Source: Hydractinia symbiolongicarpus | Taxonomy: Eukaryota > Cnidaria > Hydrozoa > Anthoathecata > Hydractiniidae | Assembly: GCF_029227915.1 (NCBI RefSeq) | Contig: NC_079888.1 | Coordinates: 2,615,001 to 2,679,000, forward strand | Direction of reading: 5' to 3' | DNA length: 64,000 nt | In this document: positions 24,401-33,978 of the stretch, one piece after another | Position numbering within the stretch: the stretch's first letter is position 1 | Layout of the letters: each line of letters opens with the position of its first letter | The notes under the pieces: generated by a model | The model's database searches: none | The model's input: the letters and a program-made list of their open reading frames with translations, nothing else | What the model was told of the DNA's origin: nothing | Position numbers and translations under genes: made by a program

Positions 24401-25328
24401 CAAATGTGATACAATATATTTAAAGGAAGACATCTCTGATATTGCGACCTTTTATTATTTTTATTATTAAACTTTAATGCCAGCTTGGTAACAGTTATTT
24501 GAGATACTAATTCGTAATTTTTCATGTAAAAATTTTAATAAAATGCGATCATTTACAAATTTTGGTTCGCAACTTTTTTTTAATCTACCAATCATTGTGT
24601 TCGGTCAATATCAACCCAAAAACTGCGAACTACGCCAATTTTCATAACAGCAATGTGGAAATACCGAGATGTGATCTATTAGCTATAACTCGTAATCACG
24701 CAACTTTAAACAAAATAGAATCCCATATCAAAAAGAAATTTCCTTACCGGCAATGCCCAAGCTTAATACGTTGAGAAAACAGGGGATCATGAGTCTGTTT
24801 TAAAGGTTTTTAAAACAGTTCTACCGATTCCAAAGGGTTTAAGTATTCAAAGAAGAAGAATAGCAAAATGTGTGATAAATTAAAGTTCACTTTTAATAAA
24901 TTAAAAGTTTCCATTGTGTTTAGAAGGAAAATAAATGCAAAAATACTTACAGATATTGTGTGATGTGTTGCATTCATATGTCTTTCCAATTTGCAAGGAT
25001 TGCCATAGAATGTCTTATTGAACAATTCACATTGCAGAATGGTACCATTACTATTGATAGGTAACATATTAAAACCTTTGCATTCTTTTTTAAGTATGCA
25101 TAGCCTTTGACATGTTCCAACATTCGCCACGATTTTCTCAAAAAATGATGTCGAATTGAAGTAACGTTCTGTATACCTTACAAAGTTAATCCAAGCAACT
25201 TTGATGTTTTTAAGACTTTGTGAGTCACCAAAGTGGTACACGTTTGACGTGGTACTGCCTGCTGTGATCACTGCCGTAATGCAGAAAATTAATTTAATGG
25301 TAAGAGATTTTATTTCTTTGCTTTTCAT
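21423..25328 (-). CDS. Secreted PAN/Apple plus fibrinogen-related domain protein
   Basis: Four exons join in frame: 25328-24951, 23493-23289, 23176-22916 and 21631-21423, giving about 350 residues. Exon 1 encodes a signal peptide (LTIKLIFCITAVITAG) and a PAN/Apple-like cysteine region (GTCQRLCILKKECKGFN, then QCEL). Exon 2 has an EGF-like or linker Cys cluster (NPCVQIYDLC, KCVPDD, SYSCQ). Exons 3-4 carry a fibrinogen-related domain (RNWMEYKNGFGG, FYVGNELVHKLT, YRLTVSGF, GVQFSTYDHG). Several N-glycosylation sites. Such proteins are secreted lectin- or adhesion-like molecules in cnidarians. Odd: the N-terminal GGWTV-type part of the domain is missing, and the C-terminal Ca2+-site and disulphide cysteines (usual DND...NCA...C) are replaced by DHGPKRHAAK and GWYPNN. 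Function and partner unknown. Confidence 0.82.
22231..22353 (-). mobile_element. Short Helitron-like element, copy a
   Basis: Read on the minus strand it starts A|TCTATATTAC at 22353 and ends in a CGTGGAT-containing hairpin region followed by CCGACTAG|T at 22231. TC...CTAG ends and insertion between A and T are Helitron hallmarks. 123 bp, non-coding, in the last intron of the fibrinogen-like gene. Confidence 0.6.
22408..22437. repeat. Perfect 12-bp hairpin
   Basis: ctgacaatctcg / cgagattgtcag with a six-base loop. Preceded by tttgaagcgctcgggct, the same leader as the hairpin at 22611. Confidence 0.6.
22611..22646. repeat. Perfect 16-bp hairpin, second copy
   Basis: tttctgacaatctcgg / ccgagattgtcagaaa with loop ccgt. 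It is preceded by tttgaagcgctccggc and followed by a CAACCTCGT-family half-element (cttgtccccggg). With 22408-22437 it forms a repeated structured unit about 210 bp apart. Confidence 0.65.
23836..23961 (-). mobile_element. Short Helitron-like element, copy b
   Basis: Minus-strand reading: begins near TCTTTAATAATATCTGTATACG, carries the CAGACAGACGTATACG-type block, then CCCGTGGATTTTTTCGCGGG and ends GACTAG|T. It abuts copy c almost head to tail. Lies in intron 1 of the fibrinogen-like gene. Confidence 0.6.
23963..24053 (-). mobile_element. Short Helitron-like element, copy c
   Basis: Minus-strand reading: starts A|TCTCGTTAATAATAGCC at 24053, has hairpin CCTGTGGATTTTTCCACGGG, and ends CTGACTAG|T at 23963. 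91 bp, a shortened family member. Confidence 0.6.
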
Positions 25329-25703
25329 TTTTTTGATTTTCTCTTTTTTTACAAGAATTTGTTGGTAATAGATCTTTAAGAAAAAAAGCCCTTACAACTT
25401 GTCTTGTGTAGATACAAATTCTTTATTTTGATTTGTTTTCACTGGAAACTATAGACATCCAAGCAAATTGTGAATAGATAGAAATCATTATTGATCAATA
25501 GAGTCATTCAAAGGAAAAAAGCGTCACAGCAACGTATAACTAAGCATAAAGTCAATATTTGTTTTATTAAATATTTAAGTTTAGCTTACGAAGCATGAGG
25601 ATACAGTTTGCCAGAGCTACTTACTTACTGCAAATGGTGTTAAATGCAAAAGATAAATTAAATTTTATTTTTTTATTTTAATAATATTTTTACAGGTTCT
25701 AAA
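25329..25703. other. Upstream region of the fibrinogen-like gene
   Basis: Presumed promoter/5' UTR. No other gene or clear motif seen. Confidence 0.3.
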
Positions 25704-25840
25704 TCTATATTATAATGCCCGTATACGTCTGTCTGTCTGTCACGCAAAATGGTAGCTTAGCTGCGCAAGTAGCGAGAAGCACGCAATGCGGTATAAAAAG
25801 AACGGGCGAACACGTGGATTTTCCACGGGCTAACGACTAG
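25704..25840 (+). mobile_element. Short Helitron-like element, copy d (best preserved)
   Basis: Begins A|TCTATATTATAATGCCCG at 25704. It contains gtatacgtctgtctgtctgt and a tgcggtataaaaa block, then a CGTGGA-ttt-TCCACG hairpin at 25813-25827, and ends CTAACGACTAG|T at 25840. TC start, 3' hairpin about 11 bases before CTAG, and A/T target are the full non-autonomous Helitron signature. Confidence 0.7.
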
Positions 25841-26089
25841 TATGATTTAAAAATATACTGTTCTTCCTATAAATTCCTGTTTGTTAATAAATATCAAATG
25901 TTAAAAACATTATTTATTATATATACATTACAGTTAAAAATATTAGAAATCACAAACAAAAAAGAGAACCACAGAAAGAAAATAAAGAAAGACACTCGTG
26001 TGAAATGAAAAAGACAAGAAGTGGGCACATAGCACAAATGACATACAGAACTGATAGGTATATAAGAACTACTAAAAACTCAAATTCTA

Positions 26090-26900
26090 AATCATACAAA
26101 ATAAATCTTTAACTTGGCGGTAAAGTCCTTTGTGTCAATTTCTGAACGTATATCAAGTGGAAGTTTATTATAGTTTAGTGCACCATTGAAGAAAACGCCT
26201 TTTTGTCGATTTTAACCTTAACTATTGGAAGACGAATAAGGTGTTGATTGTTCTTTGTCCCGATGTTGTGACATATGACCTCAAAATACTCTTCAAAATT
26301 AGGAACGTCGCCTGTTACGTTTCTCATGTGATAATTACGAATTGTTGTAATGTTAGTGTCGTGTCGGAATACTATGTGCTCTGCTATCTAGTAACTCCAA
26401 TATATGCATTCTGTATGGCTGGTGAAAGTAATTTGTAAGTGAACAATATGTTATGTACGAGCATAGCCTGAAAGATACGCAGTGCTGCAGTAGCTGTTAG
26501 ATGAGATCTAACTTCACGTAACAGTCGAAATCTCCCAGATAATTTCCTGTATACAGAGTTGAGATGATCAACCATAGTTAGTGATGGATCCAGGTTGACT
26601 CCTAGATATTTCATGATCAAGAATGCGACAATTCGGGAGTTTATTCAGAATGCCATAATGACTTACTGTATCGAAAGATCGATTGAAATGACGCTAGTTA
26701 GTTGTGATTTATTCATTGCTTTGTGAATGTCATCCAAGAACAAAATTGCAGCAGTTTCAGTTGATCTATGGTTACGGAACCCAAAATGTTTTGATGACAA
26801 AAGATTATTCGATTCCAGGTTTTTAGAAAGTTGTTGATGAACACATTTCTCGAGTATCCTTGATATGATTGGTAACACCGTATATTTTTTTGCATCTTAT
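26090..26900 (-). pseudogene. Non-LTR retrotransposon RT fragment with internal deletion
   Basis: Minus-strand pieces: PIISRILEKCVHQQL, FGFRNHRSTETA, SVISIDLS (26878-26663, RT start). This is followed at once by a YLGVNLDPSLTMVDH and VYRKLSGRFRLLREVR region (26620-26390) that lies far downstream in intact elements. The C-terminus near 26190-26095 reads FFNGALNYNKLPLDIRSE, typical of LINE ends. The catalytic FADD segment is missing, so most of the RT palm has been deleted. Related in type to the elements at 10.25 and 29.5 kb. Confidence 0.8.
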
Positions 26901-28568
26901 TTCCTGGTTTTCTTCTCCTTCTTTCTCTTTTTTAAATGTCTCTAATATACCTTTGTTCTAGGCGGGGGAGAAGATGGCTGTTCATTTGTATCTTCTAAAG
27001 TTTGCTTAAGATCATTTTATTCACGTTGACACGAATCTGCAAAGACATATCGAGTTCTGAATATGCAAAGAACAACCAATTGTTAATAGACCAATTTTAT
27101 TGCAATTTTAACCCTATTCGACCGGGGTATTTTGGGGGGTAGATCCCCCCTATAACTTTTGATACACTCTTCCAGATGGAATAAACCTTAATAAACTTCC
27201 AGAACGTCATTAAAAAGGTTAAAATGGCAACAATAAACTTTTGCTTATCTCAGCACTTTTTCTGTGGCCTCTTCCAAAGCTTGAAATTTGTCCAAAATAA
27301 CACTATTAAATTACCTTAGTTCTAGAAGAAATTTAACATTCTCTTTAAAGTTTTTGGTAGCCAAATAAAAATTATTTATAATATTTTCCGGTTAATACAT
27401 AATTCGCATGAAAAGGCCAAAAGTCGGCCGAGAATTTCGATTTCTTCCCATTATCGGGTGAACTTCGAAAAAAATCGGGAAATTGGGTTAATCACGAGTC
27501 CAAACTCAACAGAATGATTCTTGATAAAATAAAGATGTGTTGTATGTTTCGAGTTTTAAAGATATTCGTAACGAAAGTTATTAAATTTGCCCAATTTCAT
27601 AGAAATTCGTAGAAACAGCCTTGAATGTCATTATTGATTTCTGTATCTCTAAAAATTTTTTACGGCTACAGGTGCATAAAAAATGAAACATTTATAAAAT
27701 ATTTTTTACATGATACAATTTGCTAAGGTGAATTTGTAGTGTTTGATAGGTAAAACACGTACACCTTTTCGTATACAACAACCTAGATGTTCTTATCAGC
27801 CTCTAGATCCGACTTTGCGCGCACAGTGAAATCTCCAAGAACTTAAAAAAAACATCTTTCATAGCTGACAACTCTTTACACGGGACAATTTTATTGAGAA
27901 AGGACGAAGTGACAAAAATCTCATAACAAAACTTTTGTGCAGCGGATAGTTTATGATCTTTCCACAGCGGGCGTGGTTTTAGGTTCCTAATTTACATCAC
28001 CTCCTTAAACTGACCTTCCTTTAACAGAGATGCAGCAATTCTTGTAAAGTTTTCTATATTTTATTTAAGACCAGTTAAAACGTCTCATCCTTGTCCCCAG
28101 GGATTTTTGCCTTTTTGATATCAAATCTCAAAAGGACAGCGCCGACTAAAAAGTCGACTACTTCTCAACTTCCTGGCTCCCGGAATTTGAGGCGCTGCGG
28201 CCAGAAATATTTTGCAATGCGCATGCTCAAACGCCGGAAGCTGGGATCTGCGGCCAAAAACGCTGCATGGAAAGCAACCTTTAGAACGAGGGAGCAAATG
28301 TCTGTCCTCAGAAAAATCAAAATCTCAAAGTTATTTTGTGAAGTATTGAGTTTGTTGTACTTGTTTGAATTAAATAAATTAAGTAACGCTTACTTTTCTC
28401 CCTAAATTTTTATTGAATACTGTTTCTTGCTCGTTTGTTTACTTCTGAGTGCTTAGTCCATTTTCATTTCAAAGACATAGATAATGCCAATAACTAATTC
28501 AACATAAAAAAGATATAAAGTTGAAAAAATAAAAGATGTTAAAATGTATCTTGGAATAAATTTAAAAG
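26901..28568. other. Repeat-derived non-coding interval
   Basis: Contains a piggyBac-like terminus at 27108 (separate entry) and a CAACCTCGT-family half-site at 28087. A GC-richer stretch (28140-28300) has repeated cgccggaagctgg and gcggcca segments that yield an open frame without any recognised family. No host gene recognised. Confidence 0.35.
27108..27700 (-). mobile_element. Partial piggyBac-like MITE, second copy
   Basis: TTAA at 27108-27111 is followed by CCCTATTCGACCGGGG, near-identical to the terminus of the complete copy at 52388. An inner block (gaatgattcttgataaaata near 27512) matches, inverted, caagaagaatcattttg near 52685. The opposite terminus was not found. Confidence 0.45.
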
Positions 28569-28930
28569 TACAGTTGACGCTCTCTAATTCGACGCTCCTT
28601 TATTTGATAAGCTCTCGGTTTCGATCAAATTAAAAGTCACCGTCAAATTTCCTTAAGAAACTCTCATAACGAAGCTTCATTATTCGACATTCTCCTACTC
28701 GATAAGCTCTCGTTTTCGATACAAATTTGAGGTCCCGAGAAGGAATTTTGCTCCCTTATTCGATTTCTAGAGTGTGAAAAAGCCTTTGCGCAGATTCGAA
28801 TTCCCAATTTCAAACGAATTCAGACTTCAAATTTTCGTCCGCTTGATTTCTAAAATGTGACGGGTGAGGCGATACAAACAAAATGGCGACTGAATCGGTG
28901 AAATCAACGAAACTGAAACGTAAATCAATC
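28569..28930 (+). mobile_element. 5' end of a pogo/Tigger-like DNA transposon
   Basis: TA|CAGTTGACGCTCTCTAATTC at 28569 looks like a Tc1/mariner-pogo terminus. Subterminal ttcgata(a)gctctcg repeats follow (28608, 28698). At 28883 an ATG opens MATESVKSTKLKRK, a plausible start of a CENP-B/pogo transposase, but after 14 codons it runs into an (atca)n tract and unrelated sequence. A truncated 5' end is the best reading; the 3' terminus is absent. Confidence 0.5.
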
Positions 28931-28959
28931 AATCAATCAGTATATTTTCAATTCATAAA

Positions 28960-29517
28960 ACACGCTAATACAGAGATTCGTTAAAATAGTTCGTAAAAAT
29001 AAAAATAGTTCGTAAAAATAGCTTGGAAACAAAATATAACGAAAAATAATAATTTGGTCTTAAAGCTATAGAATAACGGTTTGAGTTTGGAAAACTATTT
29101 AATAGCAAAATAATATCGCTAGCATACAACGGTCACCACCATTAAGTTTTGGTCTGGGAGAGTGTTACATTAGAAAAGGGAGAGTGTGGGGAGCAATAGA
29201 ACAAGACAGTAAAAGAGAGAGGGAGATAGAAAGAGATTTAGAAAAGAAAATAATAGAATAGGCGAAGAGAAAAAGAATTAAGCGTCTGGTTATTTCAAAA
29301 ATACTGTGCTGACTGGTCTAAATAAGAATTTACTTCAGAAAGCCGTGGTATCTACATGGACATTACCTTTAGTGATTACACGTCTATAGATAACTACAAA
29401 GAAGAAAACATATTTTAAGGTGGTTGCTTGTTACTTTTGCAGATATTAATTCTGCTCTATTTCTGCGATATTAACTAAGGGTATTTTAGTGTTCATACTG
29501 TTTCAAGCTAGAATAGC
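28960..29517. other. Non-coding interval with purine-rich tract
   Basis: A G/A-rich stretch at about 29155-29285 (gagag, ggagag repeats). The distal part is probably the 3' UTR of the minus-strand LINE that follows. No gene. Confidence 0.3.
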
Positions 29518-32160
29518 TTAATTAGCTATGGAGAGTACACCAAATTCTGAGCGAAAATGTTGTTGGTAAAAATGATTGTTTAGAGCTGCTCTAGTGTTAT
29601 ACCTGTGAATGTTTTTTACTTCAAAAATTTTGAAAATAATTGGAAGGTTTTTTTCAGTGAGTTTCTTCACAAGGCTGCAGTTGAGCAAATAGACCAAATC
29701 TCTAAGCATTAGGATTTTAGACTGTACAAATAATGGGTGAACGTTGTGGTCTAGATTTTTGAAATGGATTAATCTTATTACCTTATGTTGGAGTTTAGGA
29801 TAGAGTTAGTGAGTTCATTTGATTTTTGTCCCCAAACTTAGATACCGAATGTAAAGTGAGAATGAAATAGTAAATAGTACAATGTTTGTAATGTTGAAAA
29901 GGATACATAGTGTCTTATTTTTGATAGCATGCCAATAGAGCGACTTAGCTTACCTTTAAGAATGTTGATGTGTGGTTTCCAGCTTGTGTAGGAGTCAACT
30001 TTTGACCACATATTCTGAAGTTTAGATGTTCAGTGATGATTCTATTTTTGCTTCTAAATATTATTAGTTCAGTTTTTGTTGCGTTTAATGAGATTTTGTT
30101 GCACCTAAGCCGTTGAGATATTAAGCTAAGATCATGGTTAATATGTTTGTTGATTACCTTCAGAGATTTGTTCCAATATAATAAATTTGTATCATCTGCA
30201 AAAAGGTGAGTATTAGAGTGTTGTATTGCCATGTGAAGGTCGTTGATGTAAATTAAAAATAAAAGTGGTCCTAGTATCGAGCCCTATGGTACACCATGTT
30301 CCATGTTTTTTAAGAAGATTTAATATTATTGAATTCAACATATTGAGACCTGCCTTTGAGGTGTGAAGTGATCCAGTTTAGTGGTAAACCTCTTATGCCA
30401 TAGTGATGAAGTTTAGTGTAAATCAATAAATTTACCACACGAAAATTCATTATTATCAATTGAGTGCTTTATTTTTTCAGTTATTTGGATGAGAGCATGG
30501 CCAATTGAATGTTTAGAACGAAATCCATATTGTGAATGATAGAGGGTATCGTTTTTATCAAAAAAATCGTATATTCTTGAGTACAGGTCTTTTTCAAAAA
30601 TTTTACTTACATTGGACAGAAGGGATATTGGCCTGTAGTTTAGATGGTTAGTTTTTGAACCTGCATTGTGGATTGGTTTGACAGATGCTAACTTGAAGAT
30701 ATTTGGGAAAATGCCCTGCGAAAATGATAGGTTTACCAAATCAGATAATGGCTTGGCTGTTTATGTTTAGTACAGTTGAGGATTTTAGGGTCGATGCTGT
30801 TTGGACCGACACTTTTGTGGATAGACACAGAGTTGATGAGAAGGATAATTCCTTTTTCATCTGTTGGAGTAATAAAAAAATGATTAGCAATTTGGGTTAG
30901 ATATGAATGATTTATTGGTGGATATTATTTTGTTGGCAATGTTGATGCAATAGACGAGAAAAAAATATTATAAGTATTAGCTATTTGTTCAGGTTCACTC
31001 ACTTTTTTTTCATTATTAAGAAGAGTGTTTGTGTTGGTAGAATTTTTACTCTTGATGTTAATGATTTGCTTAATACCATTCCAGACCTTTCTCAAGTTAT
31101 TTTTTTTTTCACCGAAGTATTTCTTATAGTAATTAGATTTGCTTTTTCTTAACAGTGTTACGATTTTATTCCTATATAATTTGAATTGCTCTTCGTGATA
31201 ATGTTTTTTGTTGGGAGGCTTTTAAAGAAGATACTTTTTATGATGATAATTCCTCACCTGAATAGATTTAATTATTCCAGCAGAGACCCATGGTTTTCTT
31301 TTCTTGAATAAATTTTTTCTTGACACCTGTTTCAATGGGCCATATTTATCAATAAGATTGTTTATTGAGGCTGTAAAAGAGTTAGCAGAGTTATTGATAT
31401 TTTCAGTAATTATTTTACCCCATTTGATTTCTGAGAGTTCAGATAAAAAATTATCTCTGTCAAATGTAGAAAAATCACGCTTTTTTTGTTTTGATGAATT
31501 AATGCCATTTTGTTTAGGAATTTCTATAAACATAAATTGTGGAAGATGATCTGAAATGTGGTAGGTAATGTTACCAGATATTGTTTTTGTTAATATATCA
31601 TTGACAAATATATTATCTATTAGCGTCTTTGAATTACTGGTTATTCTGGTTGGCCTGTCGATACAAGGTGTATATAGATTTTCAGAAAAAACGTTCAAAA
31701 AATCTGATACTTCTGGATTGTTTTCGTATTGTAAAAGATCAGCGTTAAAATCACCAAGTAGAACAACAGACTTCTTTTCATATGATAAGTTCTGAAATAA
31801 TTTAGACAGGTAGTTATTATTGAATTCAGTAAGTGGAAGACAAGGGTGTCGATATATACAGCCTATAATTGTTTTTTTATTATTTATAGAAGTTTCTATA
31901 AAAACAGATTCAAGTTCCTTATCTTTGTATATTATAAGGTCTTTACGTAACTTGTATTTTATGCTATCTGAAATGTACAAAAGCGCACCTCTTTTAGATG
32001 AGGACGTGGGTGTTTGTTCGCTGGTGTACTTGCCCAATGCTATACTTGTTATGGGCACATGATCCTTTCTGATCCTAGACTCATTTTTTGCAATAATGTC
32101 AAAGTTTATGTCAGTAAGGGAGAACATGTTTTGAAGATTTTTAATATGCTACGGCAGTGA
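29518..32160 (-). pseudogene. Decayed jockey-like non-LTR retrotransposon (endonuclease plus RT)
   Basis: Minus strand, about 2.6 kb. The endonuclease (32127-31222, one 301-residue frame) has FDIIAKNESRI, VVLLGDFNADLL, TLIDNIFVND and SDHLPQF. The RT frame at 30739-30413 has YRPISLLSNVSKIFEK and SQYGFRSKHS. Then VP-stop-GSILGPLLFLIYINDL around 30285-30240, where a single TAG replaces the usual Gln, and HLFADDTNLLYW at 30205. The C-terminus (29709-29518) includes HRYNTRAA. The endonuclease is intact but the RT carries stops and frame changes. The 5' end lies against the Harbinger relic, suggesting a 5'-truncated copy inserted into it. Confidence 0.88.
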
Positions 32161-32860
32161 TAAGATATTTAGATGTAGGAAGCTCATTGATTTTGACATG
32201 GAAGTCTGGGATGTTCATACTATTTTTCTCGATTTTTCTGCGCAAATCTGAGTTATTCCAAACTCCAGAATCATGCATTCGTCCATTACTACCTATATCC
32301 GCATAAGTACACTCATAATCAGGACCAGCTATAGCCAATAAGATTATTGAAAAACTTTTCTTGTAATTGAAATATTCAGAACCAGTGCCAGTGTCTTATT
32401 AGGATATGCTTTCCATCAATAGCGCCTATGCAATTGGGAAAGTTCCATCTTGATGCAAAACTTCTCAGATATCTTGTTCCAATCATCTACACTTGAATCT
32501 TGATATACTCTTTTCCAATGTACTCTGTGATCGCTTTAGTAACCTCATCAACAATATAAGATAATGTTCTTTCAGATACTCTGAATTGGAAACTTAAAAA
32601 TTTATAAGTGTCTCCTGTCGCAAGGAACCGAATGGTGAGCACTAATCTTTGACCGCTGAGATTGTTTGATGAGCTCCCATTACACCTGATCCTTTTGGTG
32701 TAATGTGTAACCCGGGATCCTTTCGTTGCTCCTTAAGCCAGTAGAAGAGTTTGAAGAAAGTTATCACATCCTCTTTTTGCCTTATGTGGTTTTGCTCTAT
32801 ATTGCGATGGTGTAAAATACACCGCCATTGAAGCTAATTAGACTATGTTATGTTAACAAA
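32142..32860 (-). pseudogene. PIF/Harbinger transposase relic
   Basis: On the minus strand, fragments in changing frames read KEQRKDPG (about 32715), RLVLTIRFLATGDTYKFL (32650-32600), RTLSYIVDEVTKAI (32570), RWNFPNCIGAIDGKHI (32450-32405, first catalytic Asp region) and MAIAGPDYECTYADIGSNGR (32338). It ends at KINELPTSKYL near 32160. The order matches a DDE_Tnp_4 Harbinger transposase. The C-terminal third with the remaining acidic residues is absent, cut by the adjacent LINE. At least three frame breaks. Confidence 0.85.
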
Positions 32861-33215
32861 TGTAGCAAATCACCAAGTAAAGAGGCTTCAAAAAGTTCAA
32901 AAACTGTGCTGCATCTTTGGTCTTGAATAAATGGTGCAACACAGCTGACGTCATAGACTTGGGTTGGCTAGCAGTGCAGCAAAGAATCGAGCTATCATTA
33001 TTGAAACTTAAGCATAAGGGAATCTACGATAAATCCCTGCCAAGCTATCTCAATGTGGAACGAAAATCATCTCGATCGAGAAGAATAAACAATGAAGTTA
33101 TCTTGGAAGGAGGTGTCGTTCGTTCAAAATTCGTTCAAACAAGTTTCATCTTCGATATTCAACACCCTGCCGAAGAATATACGAGAGGAAGCAATTTTTA
33201 ATAAGTTTGTAATTA
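32850..33215 (+). pseudogene. 3' end of a third non-LTR retrotransposon
   Basis: Plus strand: QVKRLQKVQKLCCIFGL, then a one-base shift and KWCNTADVIDLGWLAVQQRI, then SYLNVERKSSRSRR and FDIQHPAEEYTR. This is the typical post-RT C-terminal region of LINE ORF2, ending near 33200. It lies tail to head against the Harbinger relic. Confidence 0.75.
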
Positions 33216-33787
33216 AAGTGAAGGAATATTTATTGGGACATGCCTTAGCCCGTTTGTCGTAGATTTATCCTGATTTTATCCTCCCAGCCATTATTTTGTT
33301 CCTTCTTATCATGCTTATTTGTTATCGCTTGAATTTTTCTATTTTTAACCTGTTTTTAACTTATACTTTGTGTTTTATACTTTTAGTTTTCTAACGAATA
33401 GCGATGTAATGTCGATGTGCAAAAATGTATTCATTAAAAAAAAAAAGCGTACAGGCAAATTACAAGGTCTAATAATTTACAAACATATTCGGTTATGCAT
33501 CAAGTAAAAACTTAAGCGTCACTAATTTTGTCCACGATGCCGTTGTAGGTGTTACATTTTGATTAGAAACACATTTCAAATGACCGTTTATTTTAGGCTT
33601 TATTTATTTCACTTCTTTTTAGAATCATTTTGTTTATAGGAGCAGATATGTGTGGACAGAGAACCTATCCGCTACGAAATTTGATCCCTATTCACGTGTG
33701 ACGCAACTTTCACATTTTATCGATTGCACAAGCCTACCAGGCTTGATACACTTAATCATATTGTGCCGTGTTTTTCCTGCGTGCGCA
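33216..33787. other. LINE tail and upstream of ATP5F1C
   Basis: Contains the presumed 3' UTR of the LINE fragment with an A10 run at 33436. No gene. The distal part should belong to the ATP5F1C promoter region. Confidence 0.3.
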
Positions 33788-33840
33788 GAAATGGAGGTAA
33801 CTTGTCCGCTTGTTTTGTTTACATTTTTACCTCCATTTCG
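33788..33840. promoter_or_regulatory. 13-bp inverted repeat upstream of ATP5F1C
   Basis: gaaatggaggtaa at 33788-33800 and ttacctccatttc at 33827-33839 are perfect inverted arms 140-190 bp upstream of the ATG. The position suggests a promoter or 5' UTR element, but no factor can be assigned. Confidence 0.35.
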
Positions 33841-33978
33841 CCCCGGGCATCAGGCATTACGTACACCTAGATGCGCGCGCAAGTAAATATCGGGACTGTG
33901 ATTCCATGTATTTATCATTTTTGAGACATAACGCGCAGGCGCATTTAAACTTTCTGCCTGTGTCCAGAAGCAAGCAAG

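Noticed and set aside
28091-28405. 104-codon open frame rich in Arg/Lys
   Set aside because: It starts in a CAACCTCGT-family MITE end and crosses GC-rich repeat segments; no family recognised.
28883-28915. AAAATGGCGACTG as first exon of a host gene
   Set aside because: It lies inside a pogo/Tigger-like terminal region and reads into a tetranucleotide repeat.
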